A DNA stretch of 64,000 nt from an uncultured Flavobacteriaceae bacterium. GTDB taxonomy: Bacteria; Bacteroidota; Bacteroidia; Flavobacteriales; Flavobacteriaceae. The position numbers were made by a program, and so were the translations under genes. Under the pieces are notes generated by a model, which worked only from the letters and a program-made list of their open reading frames with translations, was not told the DNA's origin and searched no databases. The stretch covers positions 104,050 to 168,049 of the forward strand of contig CANMSA010000015.1 of NCBI GenBank assembly GCA_947500385.1. The letters are read 5' to 3'. Within the stretch, counting starts at the first letter, position 1. Every line of letters begins with the position of its first letter. Of this stretch, positions 46,935 to 56,690 are shown piece after piece.

Positions 46935-48527
46935 TTATAAAATATAGTCGGTACTTACAAAATTAGAAAGTTTGGCCTCTAACAATTGCTGAACGGTTTC
47001 ATTGTTTAGTTCATTGTCCTTAAAGGCGACAAAGGTCCGAATAGAAAACGATCGCAGTGCATCGTGTACACTTAGGGTAGCCTGTGCCGAATCTTTTCTT
47101 CCGGTAAAAGGATACACATCCGGGCCACGTTGGCAAGAGCTATTCAAGTTAACACGACAAACCAAGTTTACCAAGGTGTCAATTAATGGGGAAAGCGTAT
47201 ATACGTCCTTGCCGAAAAGACTCACTTGCTGCCCATAATTGCTTTCGGCCATATCATCTAGGGGTTGTTCGATATCGTCAAAAGAAAGTACCGGAATTAC
47301 AGGGCCAAACTGCTCTTCTTGATATACCCGCATATCACGGGTTACCGGGTAGAGTATTGCTGGCCAGATGTAATTATCAAAATGCTGTCCTCCTTTTTTA
47401 TTGATGATCTTCGCTCCTTTTGCAAGGGCATCATCGATCAACTCCTGAATGTAAGCAGGTTTCCCCGGTTCGGGCAAAGGAGTGAGTTTAACACCTTCCT
47501 CCCATGGGTTGCCAAAGGAAAGCCCGTCAATTTTTTCCGCAAATTGTTTTAAGAAACGTTGCTGAATTGCGTCATGCACATAGACCACCTTTAAGGCCGT
47601 ACAACGTTGCCCATTGAAAGAGGTGGTTCCTGCGACCACTTCATCAATGGTCAAATCCAAATCGGCATCGGGTAGCACAATTGCGGGGTTCTTGGCTTCC
47701 AATCCTAAAACCAACCGCAATCGGTTGCTTTTTGGGTGTTGGTTTTGCAGGGCGTTGGCCGATTTACTATTGCCGATCAGGGCCAGTACGTCTATTTTAC
47801 CTGTTTGCATAATCGGTGCGGCCACGGCCCTACCACGGCCAAACAACACATTGATCACTCCTTTAGGGAAACTGTTTTGAAAAGCCTCCAACAAAGGTGT
47901 AATCAATAAAACACCATGTTTTGCGGGTTTAAAAATAGCCGTATTGCCCATAATAATAGCTGGAATCAATAAGGCAAAGGTTTCATTGAGCGGGTAGTTA
48001 TAAGGCCCTAGACAGAGTACAACTCCCAAAGGCCCTCGCTTTACGTGGGCATATACTCCCTGATTCTTTTGAAATTTCGCAGAATCACGGTCTAGTTGCT
48101 TGTAATCCTCAATGGTATCATAAATGTATTCTACCGTTCGATCAAATTCTTTTCGAGAATCGGGTAAGGACTTTCCAATTTCCCACATCAATAATTTTAC
48201 AATTTGTTCCCGCTTAGTTTCCATTTGTTTTACAAACTTCTGCATGCTTTCGATACGGTCTTTTACATGCATGGTAGGCCACACTCCTTTTCCTTTGTCA
48301 TAGGCCTCCAAGGCAGCGTTCAAGGCTTCTATTGCCTCGGGTTCCCCCATATCCGGTATACTGCCCAACAAGGTTGGTTTGTATATTTCTCCTTCTGAAA
48401 TGGTGGAAAACACCTCGGTAGTATTCCCATTCCATTCTTTTAGCGTTCCATTCACCAAATAGGTGTTTTGATGTATAGGCTCCTTCATTTGAAAATCAGC
48501 CGGTATGATCGTCTTTTCGGTACTCAT
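46935..48527 (-). CDS. gapN: NADP-dependent glyceraldehyde-3-phosphate dehydrogenase (non-phosphorylating)
   Basis: A 530-residue aldehyde dehydrogenase. The cofactor region reads [19 protein letters not shown], the general-base Glu is in [12 protein letters not shown], and the nucleophile Cys is in [11 protein letters not shown]. The C-terminal part has [12 protein letters not shown] and [21 protein letters not shown], features shared with GapN rather than with general aldehyde dehydrogenases. GapN oxidises glyceraldehyde 3-phosphate straight to 3-phosphoglycerate and yields NADPH. It follows ilvC after a terminator and so is probably a separate unit. Confidence 0.85.
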   Translation of the reverse strand: MSTEKTIIPADFQMKEPIHQNTYLVNGTLKEWNGNTTEVFSTISEGEIYKPTLLGSIPDMGEPEAIEALNAALEAYDKGKGVWPTMHVKDRIESMQKFVKQMETKREQIVKLLMWEIGKSLPDSRKEFDRTVEYIYDTIEDYKQLDRDSAKFQKNQGVYAHVKRGPLGVVLCLGPYNYPLNETFALLIPAIIMGNTAIFKPAKHGVLLITPLLEAFQNSFPKGVINVLFGRGRAVAAPIMQTGKIDVLALIGNSKSANALQNQHPKSNRLRLVLGLEAKNPAIVLPDADLDLTIDEVVAGTTSFNGQRCTALKVVYVHDAIQQRFLKQFAEKIDGLSFGNPWEEGVKLTPLPEPGKPAYIQELIDDALAKGAKIINKKGGQHFDNYIWPAILYPVTRDMRVYQEEQFGPVIPVLSFDDIEQPLDDMAESNYGQQVSLFGKDVYTLSPLIDTLVNLVCRVNLNSSCQRGPDVYPFTGRKDSAQATLSVHDALRSFSIRTFVAFKDNELNNETVQQLLEAKLSNFVSTDYIL

Positions 48528-48564
48528 AGGTTCAATTTTGATTTATTAAAACGGGGGATAAAAA

Positions 48565-48588
48565 AATCCCTGATTCCTCAGGGATTTA
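48565..48588 (-). terminator. Terminator of the ilv operon
   Basis: A 10-bp perfect stem AAATCCCTGA / TCAGGGATTT with loop TTCC lies 5 bp after the ilvC stop. On the minus strand the stem runs into seven T. This ends the ilvD-to-ilvC unit before gapN. Confidence 0.88.
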
Positions 48589-48592
48589 GTCG

Positions 48593-50068
48593 TTAAACAA
48601 TCGGTTTCATTGCAGTCATCGATGCCCTTAATCTGGCACCTACGATTTCTACAGGGTGCTCTCTGAGTGTTTTATTAACCAATATCAACTTGGCGTTATC
48701 TACTTGTAGTGGCTGCCCCGCACCAAATGCCTTTCCGATTACATCGGTGTCTATTTTCGTCATAAAATCGGCCAACAACGGTTTGCAGGCGTGATCGAAT
48801 AAATAACAACCGTATTCGGCGGTATCGGAAATTACCCGATTCATTTCAAACAACTTCTTTCTGGCTATGGTGTTGGCAATGAGCGGTGTCTCATGCAGTG
48901 ATTCGTAATAGGCAGACTCATCTATGATACCGGATTCCGTCATCGACTCAAAGGCCAATTCAACCCCTGCTCGCACCATTGCCACCATCAGGACTCCATG
49001 GTCATAGTAATCTTGCTCGGAAATCGTATCGTTCCCGGCGGGCGTTTTCTCGAAAGCGGTGTCCCCAGTAGCCGCTCTCCAAGTCAATAAGTTTTTGTCA
49101 TCATTGGCCCAATCTTCCATCATGGTTTTTGAAAAATGTCCGGTCATGATATCGTCCATGTGCTTATGAAACAAGGGGCGCATGATGGTTTTCAATTCCT
49201 CGGAAAGTTCGAAAGCTTTGATTTTTGCAGGGTTCGACAAGCGATCCATCATATTTGTAATGCCTCCATATTTCATGCCTTCCGTAATGGTTTCCCACCC
49301 GTATTGGATTAATTTGGAGGCAAATCCCGGATCGATTCCTTTTTCGATCATTTTATCAAAACAAAGGATCGAACCCGTTTGCAGCAAACCACATAAGATC
49401 GTCTGTTCGCCCATCAAATCAGACTTGACCTCTGCTACAAAGGAAGATTCCAATACTCCTGCCCGATGACCTCCCGTTCCAACGGCATACGCCTTTGCCT
49501 GCTCCAAACCTTTGCCTTGCGGGTCATTATCGGGATGTACCGCTATTAAAGTAGGCACTCCAAATCCTCTTTTGTATTCTTCACGCACTTCAGATCCCGG
49601 ACATTTGGGCGCAACCATGATAACGGTCAGATCCTCGCGCACCTGCATGCCTTCCTCCACAATATTAAAACCATGTGAATAGGACAAGGTGGCTCCTTGC
49701 TTCATTAAGGGCATGATCGCTGTGACCACATTGGTATGCTGTTTGTCCGGTGTTAAATTAATTACGACATCTGCATTGGGAACCAATTCTTCATAGGTAC
49801 CCACGGTGAATCCATTCTCGGAAGCGTTCAAAAATGATTGTCTTTTTTCTTTAATTGCAGCTGCACGAAGGGTATAGGAAATATCCAGGCCCGAATCGCG
49901 CATATTCAATCCTTGATTCAAACCTTGGGCCCCACAACCCACGATCACTATCTTTTTTCCTTTTAAAGCGGATACGCCATCGGAGAATTCGTTCGATTCC
50001 ATAAATCTACATTTTCCCAATTGGGTCAATTGATCTCTTAACGATAGGGTATTAAAGTAATTTGCCAT
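48593..50068 (-). CDS. ilvC: Ketol-acid reductoisomerase, long class II form
   Basis: A 491-residue protein, the length of the enterobacterial class II enzyme, to which it is similar throughout. The NADPH site is [20 protein letters not shown]. Later regions [19 protein letters not shown] and [16 protein letters not shown] hold metal-binding Glu and Asp residues. The doubled C-terminal helical domain includes [20 protein letters not shown]. It converts acetolactate or acetohydroxybutyrate to the dihydroxy acids in valine and isoleucine synthesis. It is the last gene of the ilv operon. Confidence 0.96.
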   Translation of the reverse strand: MANYFNTLSLRDQLTQLGKCRFMESNEFSDGVSALKGKKIVIVGCGAQGLNQGLNMRDSGLDISYTLRAAAIKEKRQSFLNASENGFTVGTYEELVPNADVVINLTPDKQHTNVVTAIMPLMKQGATLSYSHGFNIVEEGMQVREDLTVIMVAPKCPGSEVREEYKRGFGVPTLIAVHPDNDPQGKGLEQAKAYAVGTGGHRAGVLESSFVAEVKSDLMGEQTILCGLLQTGSILCFDKMIEKGIDPGFASKLIQYGWETITEGMKYGGITNMMDRLSNPAKIKAFELSEELKTIMRPLFHKHMDDIMTGHFSKTMMEDWANDDKNLLTWRAATGDTAFEKTPAGNDTISEQDYYDHGVLMVAMVRAGVELAFESMTESGIIDESAYYESLHETPLIANTIARKKLFEMNRVISDTAEYGCYLFDHACKPLLADFMTKIDTDVIGKAFGAGQPLQVDNAKLILVNKTLREHPVEIVGARLRASMTAMKPIV

Positions 50069-50125
50069 TTTTATTCTCTTTGATTTTATTTCCGAATGAA
50101 TGGAAATCTGTTTATTTAGTTATGC

Positions 50126-50653
50126 TTATTGTTCTTGAAATTCATTTAAAAGTGCCGTGATCTGCATTACTTCTTTTGATACCGAGATACGTCCCGACCG
50201 AACGAATTGCATGATTCCAAAAGGTTTGAGTTGTTCATACATTTCATTGATCTCATTTCTTCTCCCGGTCTTGGCCAAAACAAAAAATTCTCTTGCCACC
50301 GTAACGATCTGGGAATTGTGATCCTTAATAATATTTTGAATTTGCCGTTCATCGAACAAGAGATTCGATGCAATCTTAAACAAGGCCGATTCCTGATAGA
50401 TCGTTTCCTCATCTGTGTGATAAAAAGCCCTGATTACCTCAATTTGCTTTTCAATTTGTCCTACGATGTTATGTACCCAAGTTTCCGTCGTATACACCAC
50501 GATCGTAAACTTTGAAACTTCGTCAATTTCGGACTTGGACACATTTAAACTTTCGATATTTATATGCCTTTTTAAAAATATCCCGGATATTCTGTTCAGT
50601 AACCCAACATTGTTTTCAGAGTATACCGAAATGGTAAACCATTGCTTTTCCAT
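50126..50653 (-). CDS. ilvN: Acetolactate synthase small (regulatory) subunit
   Basis: A 175-residue protein with an N-terminal ACT domain: FTISVYSENNVGLLNRISGIF followed by RHINIESLNVSKSE. A second ferredoxin-like domain is typical of the long IlvH/IlvN type. It activates the IlvB subunit and makes it sensitive to valine. Unusually it is separated from ilvB by two methyltransferase genes; ilvC follows after 57 bp. Confidence 0.94.
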   Translation of the reverse strand: MEKQWFTISVYSENNVGLLNRISGIFLKRHINIESLNVSKSEIDEVSKFTIVVYTTETWVHNIVGQIEKQIEVIRAFYHTDEETIYQESALFKIASNLLFDERQIQNIIKDHNSQIVTVAREFFVLAKTGRRNEINEMYEQLKPFGIMQFVRSGRISVSKEVMQITALLNEFQEQ

Positions 50654-50706
50654 TTTTACAATTCTTAATATGTTCTTTTTAGGACCGCTATACTATTTAT
50701 ATATCG

Positions 50707-51474
50707 CTATTTATAGGCGACAACCCGTATTCTTTTATAATCTGCATACCACTTGCCACCACGGAACAATTGTGGGGCAAGGTGTTCCTGTACTTCTCTT
50801 TTTATTTCTTTCACATCCTCCTTGGCCACCTCCATGAAAAAGGGTTTTGCGAACATTGACAACCAATCTAAAACCCCTTCCCTTTCGTCTGCCAATTCGG
50901 TAGGACGGTCATACCATTGGGCAAAGGTTACGTTGAACCCAACAGATTCTAGAACCGTGGTATATTCACCAATTGAAGGAAAGTACCATAAATCAAGTGC
51001 CGCTTGTTTGTCGTAACCTCTTGATTTTAGTGCATCGCGCAGCGTACTTGTAATCGCCTGAACGTTCCGCTTACCTCCGAATTCAACTACTATGCGCCCG
51101 CCTTCGACTAAATTGGCATACATACAGGTTGCCGCCGCTTTGTAATCAGAGACCCAATGTAGGGTGGCATTCGAAAAAATAGCGTCAAACCTAGGTATTG
51201 CTTTAAAATCACTGGCATTCCCCCTTTGAAAGATAAGTTCAGGAAACCGACCCTTTGCTTTTTCTATCATAGCGGGTGAAAAATCCATTCCGACAACTTC
51301 GTTGCATACCGCCGCAATTGCCGCGGTCAACTCACCCGAGCCACATCCTAGATCCAATATTCGTTCTGACGGTTTTGGATTCAGTAAATCAACCAAAGAA
51401 GCACCATAGTCGTATACAAACGAATGTTTTTCGTTGTATAGTTCGGCATTCCACTGATGGACAATCTGTTGCAT
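50707..51474 (-). CDS. SAM-dependent methyltransferase, trans-aconitate methyltransferase-like
   Basis: A 255-residue class I methyltransferase. Motif I is ILDLGCGSGELTAAIA, with the acidic residue GMDFSPAMIEKAK after strand 2, and FDAIFSNATLHWVSDYKAA is like that of trans-aconitate methyltransferases (Tam). Tam methylates trans-aconitate, a by-product of aconitase-type chemistry. A link to the Fe-S dehydratases of this region is possible but only inference. It starts 11 bp after the other methyltransferase gene, inside the ilv operon. Confidence 0.8.
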   Translation of the reverse strand: MQQIVHQWNAELYNEKHSFVYDYGASLVDLLNPKPSERILDLGCGSGELTAAIAAVCNEVVGMDFSPAMIEKAKGRFPELIFQRGNASDFKAIPRFDAIFSNATLHWVSDYKAAATCMYANLVEGGRIVVEFGGKRNVQAITSTLRDALKSRGYDKQAALDLWYFPSIGEYTTVLESVGFNVTFAQWYDRPTELADEREGVLDWLSMFAKPFFMEVAKEDVKEIKREVQEHLAPQLFRGGKWYADYKRIRVVAYK

Positions 51475-51485
51475 ATTCCCTACTG

Positions 51486-52067
51486 CTATGTATTTCTAAC
51501 GGCAATCAACACCCCTGTAGACCAATTCAATTTGGTCAAAGTGAAATCGTCACGTTCTTCTAAATAGACGACCAAGCTATCCACATGCTCCTGATGCCCT
51601 TCTGGCCAATTGGGTTGCGGTGTCATGTCATCGATTATGTAAAATCCGCCAACGGCAATCATCTCCAACGTTTCGGTAATTTCACTGTATTTTCCTGGCC
51701 AAGCGTCAGCAAAAATCAAATCGAAAGAATCTCCTTCATATGCACGGATCCAATCTGTGCCATCTGCGCAAACGATTTGCACTCTTTGGTCGTCCCCAAA
51801 ATAGCGCTTCGCAATGGCAATGAGTTTTGGGTCATTGTCTACGGTCGTTAAACTTGAATCCTGATCCATGCCATCAATCATCCAAGAAAGACTAAGCCCT
51901 ATACCCGTTCCTAGCTCTAGGACATTGGCACTGGGTTTGGACGCCACCAAGGTCTTCAACATCGTACCGATGTACAAATCTGAAGGCATGGTGAAACCGA
52001 TCTCTGCCGATTTCAGCATTATTTCTTCATGAAGCTTAGGCTTGTCTATGATGTGTGTATGGTTCAT
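51486..52067 (-). CDS. Class I SAM-dependent O-methyltransferase-like protein
   Basis: A 193-residue protein with motif I VLELGTGIGLSLSWMI, acidic residue LTTVDNDPKLIAIAK, and FDLIFADAWPGKYSEITE followed by GGFYIIDDM, the order seen in catechol-type O-methyltransferases. The metal-binding residues of that family are only partly evident. It lies 57 bp after ilvB and 11 bp before the second methyltransferase, on the same strand. The substrate is unknown. Confidence 0.75.
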   Translation of the reverse strand: MNHTHIIDKPKLHEEIMLKSAEIGFTMPSDLYIGTMLKTLVASKPSANVLELGTGIGLSLSWMIDGMDQDSSLTTVDNDPKLIAIAKRYFGDDQRVQIVCADGTDWIRAYEGDSFDLIFADAWPGKYSEITETLEMIAVGGFYIIDDMTPQPNWPEGHQEHVDSLVVYLEERDDFTLTKLNWSTGVLIAVRNT

Positions 52068-52124
52068 GAGGAAATTTTGATTCTATAGGTATCGAATTCA
52101 ATAAAAATTGACATGGTTTTGGTA

Positions 52125-53858
52125 CTATTTTAGTCGGATGTCAGAAACCGAAGCCCCTGAAGGTATCATTGGGAACACATTGTCTTCCTTCTCGACCTTG
52201 ACCTCAAGAAAATAGGGTTTGTCCGACGCGATCATTTCTTGCACCCTCGCTTTCAAATCTTTTCGTTCGCTCACTCTTTTGGCCTCAATATGATAGCCTT
52301 CCGCAATCTTCACAAAATCGGGATTCACCATTACGGTGGACGCGTATCGTTTGTCAAAAAACAGTTCTTGCCATTGCCGTACCATGCCCAAATGATCATT
52401 GTTCAGCACTACTATTTTCACCGGAATCTGGTGTTGAAAAATAACGCCTAATTCTTGAATTGTCATTTGGTACCCGCCATCACCGATCACCGCTACCACC
52501 TCTCTCTCCATAGCCCCCATCTTGGCACCAATGGCAGCAGGTAAGGCAAAACCCATTGTTCCCAACCCGCCCGAGGTAATGTTACTTTTTGATTGTTTGA
52601 ATTTGGCATAGCGGCACGCAATCATTTGATGTTGTCCAACATCGGTTACAATGACCGCTTTGTTCTTGGAGGCCAAATTAATCTCTTCTATCACCTCTCC
52701 CATTGTCAAGCCCTTCTTGGTCGGGTGAATATCATTTTTGATTACTTGTTCAAATTCTTCTTTGTATTTTTTCTTAAATTCATTGTGCCAAGCCACATGG
52801 GTATTTTCGTTTACCAATGGCAATAACAAGCCGAGCGTTTCCTTGGAGTCTCCTAAAACCGCAAGGTCTACTTTTACATTTTTGTTGATTTCAGCCGGAT
52901 CAATCTCCAAATGGATTATTTTGGCCTGTTTCGCATAGGTATCAAGGTTCCCTGTGACCCGATCATCGAAACGCATACCGATGGCAATAAGCAAATCGCA
53001 TTCATTGGTCAGTACATTGGGCCCGTAGTTGCCATGCATGCCGACCATACCTACATTTAATGGATGATCTGTATCCAAGGCCGAGGCCCCCAATATGGTC
53101 CATGCCGCAGGGATTCCGGTTTTCTCTACAAACGCCTTTAACTGCGTTTCCGCCTTGCCCAATATAACCCCTTGACCCCAAATAATATAGGGTCTTTTAG
53201 CACTATTGATCAATTCGGCCGCAGCGGCAATAGTCTTGGTATCTGGCTTTGGGACAGGATTATAACTCCGTACGCCTTTACAAGGTTCATATGAAAACTC
53301 AAACTCCTCGAACTGGGCATTTTTGGTGATATCGATCAGCACCGGCCCTGGTCGGCCGGCCTTCGCTATATAGAAAGCTTTTGCCATAATTTCGGCTATT
53401 TCAGAAGCTTTGGTAATCTGGTAATTCCATTTCGTGACAGGGGTGGAAATACCGATGATATCGGTTTCCTGAAAAGCATCTGAACCCAATAGATGTCGCG
53501 GAACTTGTCCCGTAATACAGACCATGGGAGTTGAATCTATTTGAGCATCGGCTAGCCCTGTGACCAAATTGGTAGCTCCCGGTCCGGAGGTAGCCATCGC
53601 GACCCCGACCTTCCCGGTCACCCGGGCATACCCTTGCGCAGCATGCGTAGCTCCCTGTTCATGCCTTGTTAAGATGTGTGTGAGCTTGTCCTGAAACTTA
53701 TAAAGCTCGTCATATACCGGCATAATGGCACCTCCAGGGTACCCATATAACAAATCGACCCCTTCTGCCAACAAGCAATGAATAATCGCCTCTGCTCCAG
53801 TAATCTTAAGCGCTGTTGACTTCTGTGGGCTGTTTTCTTTTTCTTTCACTGTTTCCAT
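52125..53858 (-). CDS. ilvB: Acetolactate synthase large (catalytic) subunit
   Basis: A 577-residue ThDP enzyme. The catalytic Glu region is GYPGGAIMPVYDEL, followed by RHEQGATHAAQGYAR. The FAD-binding middle domain has GMVGMHGNYGPNVL and IGMRFDDRVTGN. The ThDP motif is VAVIGDGGYQMTIQELG with LNNDHLGMVRQWQELFF. It condenses two pyruvates, or pyruvate and 2-oxobutyrate. It follows ilvD after 53 bp; its small subunit lies two genes further on. Confidence 0.96.
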   Translation of the reverse strand: METVKEKENSPQKSTALKITGAEAIIHCLLAEGVDLLYGYPGGAIMPVYDELYKFQDKLTHILTRHEQGATHAAQGYARVTGKVGVAMATSGPGATNLVTGLADAQIDSTPMVCITGQVPRHLLGSDAFQETDIIGISTPVTKWNYQITKASEIAEIMAKAFYIAKAGRPGPVLIDITKNAQFEEFEFSYEPCKGVRSYNPVPKPDTKTIAAAAELINSAKRPYIIWGQGVILGKAETQLKAFVEKTGIPAAWTILGASALDTDHPLNVGMVGMHGNYGPNVLTNECDLLIAIGMRFDDRVTGNLDTYAKQAKIIHLEIDPAEINKNVKVDLAVLGDSKETLGLLLPLVNENTHVAWHNEFKKKYKEEFEQVIKNDIHPTKKGLTMGEVIEEINLASKNKAVIVTDVGQHQMIACRYAKFKQSKSNITSGGLGTMGFALPAAIGAKMGAMEREVVAVIGDGGYQMTIQELGVIFQHQIPVKIVVLNNDHLGMVRQWQELFFDKRYASTVMVNPDFVKIAEGYHIEAKRVSERKDLKARVQEMIASDKPYFLEVKVEKEDNVFPMIPSGASVSDIRLK

Positions 53859-53911
53859 TTCTAAAACTCAATTTCAAGCGTTAAATGCCATGATACTTGA
53901 TGGTTATTTTC

Positions 53912-55588
53912 CTAGAATTCATCGGTTACACATCCCCGTGAGGCAGAAGCGACTGTCTTGGCATATTTATAAAGGCTTCCTCTTTTTACTTTCAGCGGAG
54001 GTTGTACCCAATTCGCTTTTCTTTCTGCCAATTCCGTCTCGCTTAATGCCACGCTAATGGTATTTTTCTCGGCATCAATGGTAATTACATCTCCATCTTT
54101 CAATAAGGCGATGGTTCCGCCCTCTTGCGCCTCAGGGCATACATGACCGACCACAAAACCATGGGTACCTCCTGAAAAGCGACCATCGGTGATCAAAGCA
54201 ACATCTTTTCCAAGGCCCGCTCCCATAATGGCGGCCGTTGGTTTTAACATTTCGGGCATGCCCGGTCCTCCTTTGGGGCCCTCGTATCTGATTACCACAA
54301 CATCCCCTTTCTTTACTTCCCCGCGCCCAATACCTGCGTTGGCCGAAAACTCATCATCATATACTTTCGCGGTACCTGTAAAGTGAAAACCTTCCTTGCC
54401 CGTAATTTTCGCCACTGATCCTTCTTGGGCCAAATTGCCATACAAGATGCGCAGGTGTCCCGTTTCCTTGATCGGTGCGTTTAAGGGTTTTATTACTTGT
54501 TGCCCTTCTGAGAGGCCCGGTATCGTCGCCAAGTTTTCGGCAACCGTTTTGCCGGTAACGGTAAGGCAATCTCCATGCAACATCCCGTTTTCGAGCATAA
54601 ACTTCATTACGGCGGGCGTACCCCCCACTCTGTGCAAATCTTCCATCAGGAATTTACCGCTCGGTTTTAAATCTGCCAGAAAAGGCGTGGTATCGCTAAT
54701 TTTTTGAAAATCATCCAACGAGAATTCAACATCTGCAGCCTTTGCAATCGCCAGAAAGTGTAATACGGCGTTGGTGGATCCTCCAAGGAGTGTCAACAGA
54801 CGCACCGCATTTTCGAACGATTTGCGGGTAATAATATCACTTGGTTTAATATCCTTTTCCAAAAGATGTTGTAAGGCTCTTCCCGAGTTAAAGCAATCTG
54901 CCTTTTTTCCATCGCCCAAAGCAGGGTTTGACGAGTTATAGGGCATTGCCATTCCCAAGGCCTCAATTGCCGAGGCCATTGTATTGGCTGTATACATTCC
55001 ACCACAAGCACCTGCACCGGGACACGCATTTTGGATGACACTCTTATAATCGGCTTCATTCAAGGTTCCTGCCACTTTCTCTCCCCAAGCTTCGAAAGCA
55101 GATACCACATCCAGTTTTTTATCCTTAAAGCACCCCGAAGCAATAGTTCCTCCATAGACCAACACGGAAGGTCTGTTCAATCGGATCATCGCCATCAAGG
55201 CCCCGGGCATATTCTTATCACAGCCTACCACGGTTACCAAACCGTCATAATTCATTGCCTGTACCACGGTTTCCATAGAATCGGCAATAATATCCCTTGA
55301 AGGCAATGAATAGCGCATACCATAAGTACCCATCGAAATACCGTCACTCACGCCGATGGTATTAAAAATCAAACCAACGGCATTCCCTTCGTTTATGCCG
55401 CGTTTAACATCTTTTGCCAAATCGTTTAAATGCATGTTACAAGGGTTTCCCTCATATCCCGTACTACCAATTCCAATTAGCGGTTTCGCCAGTTCTTCTT
55501 CCGTGAGACCAATGGCATATAGCATTGCCTGCGCTGCCGGCTGGGTGGGGTCTTGGGTAACATTTTTACTGTATTTATTCAATTCCAT
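53912..55588 (-). CDS. ilvD: Dihydroxy-acid dehydratase
   Basis: A 558-residue protein of the IlvD/EDD family. Motifs are GNPCNMHL (first cluster Cys), [30 protein letters not shown] with further cluster Cys residues, and [20 protein letters not shown] near the C terminus. The active-site Ser lies in that last glycine-rich segment. It makes the 2-oxo acid precursors of valine and isoleucine and needs an Fe-S cluster. It is the first structural gene of the operon and is preceded by the leader peptide and attenuator. Confidence 0.96.
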   Translation of the reverse strand: MELNKYSKNVTQDPTQPAAQAMLYAIGLTEEELAKPLIGIGSTGYEGNPCNMHLNDLAKDVKRGINEGNAVGLIFNTIGVSDGISMGTYGMRYSLPSRDIIADSMETVVQAMNYDGLVTVVGCDKNMPGALMAMIRLNRPSVLVYGGTIASGCFKDKKLDVVSAFEAWGEKVAGTLNEADYKSVIQNACPGAGACGGMYTANTMASAIEALGMAMPYNSSNPALGDGKKADCFNSGRALQHLLEKDIKPSDIITRKSFENAVRLLTLLGGSTNAVLHFLAIAKAADVEFSLDDFQKISDTTPFLADLKPSGKFLMEDLHRVGGTPAVMKFMLENGMLHGDCLTVTGKTVAENLATIPGLSEGQQVIKPLNAPIKETGHLRILYGNLAQEGSVAKITGKEGFHFTGTAKVYDDEFSANAGIGRGEVKKGDVVVIRYEGPKGGPGMPEMLKPTAAIMGAGLGKDVALITDGRFSGGTHGFVVGHVCPEAQEGGTIALLKDGDVITIDAEKNTISVALSETELAERKANWVQPPLKVKRGSLYKYAKTVASASRGCVTDEF

Positions 55589-55764
55589 GTAAAGGATGGT
55601 TTTATACGCTATTAGGTTCGTTAATCAAATATATCCGCTTTTAAAAAGTCCTTTTGTGAAGCTTTCCGCTTCTGGTTAAATCCAATTCACAATTTATTTA
55701 CATAATAATCTGTATTTCAGATATATAAGTATTTGATTTTATCATATTCAACCCCTGTCAAAAG

Positions 55765-55803
55765 AAAAAGCCTGTATCAAATAAAATCTGATACAGGCTT
55801 TTT
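55765..55803 (-). terminator. Attenuator terminator of the ilv operon
   Basis: A 15-bp perfect inverted repeat (arms 55765-55779 and 55789-55803) with a 9-base loop. On the minus strand it reads AAAAAGCCTGTATCA, loop, TGATACAGGCTTTTT and then CTTTTGA. It lies 26 bp after the leader peptide stop and 176 bp before ilvD, so it acts within the operon leader and does not end an upstream gene on this strand. Confidence 0.85.
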
Positions 55804-55823
55804 AAGTCAATAGCGTTGTATCA
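55789..55823 (-). promoter_or_regulatory. Antiterminator arm of the ilv attenuator
   Basis: On the minus strand TGATACA (plus 55817-55823) begins 6 bases after the leader stop. It can pair over 7 bases with TGTATCA (plus 55789-55795), the part of the terminator's first arm nearest the loop. The two structures exclude each other. A ribosome at the leader stop would cover the TGATACA arm and allow termination; a ribosome stalled earlier would leave it free. Confidence 0.7.
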
Positions 55824-55828
55824 TCCCA

Positions 55829-55876
55829 TTATGGGACCACAAGACTTAGAATGACTATGAGTGCTATTGTTTTCAT
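55829..55876 (-). CDS. ilv operon leader peptide
   Basis: A 15-residue peptide, MKTIALIVILSLVVP, with three Ile, three Leu and three Val codons, so nine of fifteen residues are the end products of the pathway. It lies upstream of ilvD on the same strand, directly before an antiterminator arm and a strong terminator. This is the classical arrangement for translation-coupled attenuation. Shortage of any of the three charged tRNAs would stall the ribosome in the peptide and let transcription run on into ilvD. A small CCCA-TAA-TGGG hairpin overlaps the stop codon and may pause the polymerase. Confidence 0.82.
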   Translation of the reverse strand: MKTIALIVILSLVVP

Positions 55877-55931
55877 TGAGATAAAGGTAAACGAAAAAAC
55901 CTACAGACCAAATAAATATCGAATATTTAGC

Positions 55932-55939
55932 TAGCTTTG
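55932..55939 (+). promoter_or_regulatory. Possible -7 box for the nitroreductase gene
   Basis: TAGCTTTG matches TAnnTTTG in full, 22 bp upstream of the start codon, in the divergent region shared with the ilv leader. The -33 box is not evident. Confidence 0.45.
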
Positions 55940-55961
55940 CCCGTTACCAATTAAACAATTC

Positions 55962-56690
55962 ATGGAAAAGACCGTTACAGAAGCAATTGCCTATCGCCGT
56001 TCAGTTAGAGTATTCAAACAAGCCATCGAATTAGAAGATAAAAAGGTAAGGGATTGTATCAAAAACGCAGTGTTGGCCCCAACAAGTAGTAACTTACAGC
56101 TTTGGGAGTTCTATCATGTAACGGAATCAAAGACCTTGCAAAAACTTACGAGGGCATGTTTGGGTCAAAATGCTGCTAAAACGGCCAAACAATTGGTCGT
56201 GGTCGTAGTTCGAAAAGACTTGTGGCGGCAACGCGCCAAGGACAACGTAGCATTTCTAAAAGAAACGATCGGTCACAAACCCAAAACGGAATACGACCGG
56301 CGGGAGAAATTTGCCCTTGCCTATTACCAAAAAGTAATCCCTTCTATCTACTTCGATGTTTTTGGTATCATCGGTTGGCTGCGCTTTGTAGTATTTCAGT
56401 TTATAGGCCTGTTTCGTCCTATTTACAAACAAGTACGTTCTTCGGATATGCGGGTGGTCGCCCATAAAAGTGCCGGATTAGCGGCTCAGAACTTTATGAT
56501 TAGTATGGCGGCCATCGGCTACGATACTTGCCCTATGGAGGGTAGTGATACCGGAAGGGTAAAGAAGATTCTCGGCCTCCCTTGGGGAGCGGAAGTAAAT
56601 ATGGTTATCGGGTGTGGTGTAAAGGATGAAAAAGGTATTTATACGCCTCGCTTTAGGGTGCCGTTCGAAACAGTGTACCACAAGATCTAA
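55962..56690 (+). CDS. Nitroreductase family protein with inserted hydrophobic segment
   Basis: A 242-residue protein. The N terminus AIAYRRSVRVFKQ and LAPTSSNLQLWEFYHV are the FMN-binding signature of the nitroreductase fold, and the C-terminal part has AIGYDTCPMEGSDTGRVKKILGLP. It reduces nitro or quinone-like compounds with NAD(P)H in related enzymes. A stretch at about residues 125-152 (FDVFGIIGWLRFVVFQFIGLF) is unusually hydrophobic and may touch the membrane. Its stop codon overlaps that of pxpC on the other strand (CTAA). Confidence 0.85.
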   Translation: MEKTVTEAIAYRRSVRVFKQAIELEDKKVRDCIKNAVLAPTSSNLQLWEFYHVTESKTLQKLTRACLGQNAAKTAKQLVVVVVRKDLWRQRAKDNVAFLKETIGHKPKTEYDRREKFALAYYQKVIPSIYFDVFGIIGWLRFVVFQFIGLFRPIYKQVRSSDMRVVAHKSAGLAAQNFMISMAAIGYDTCPMEGSDTGRVKKILGLPWGAEVNMVIGCGVKDEKGIYTPRFRVPFETVYHKI

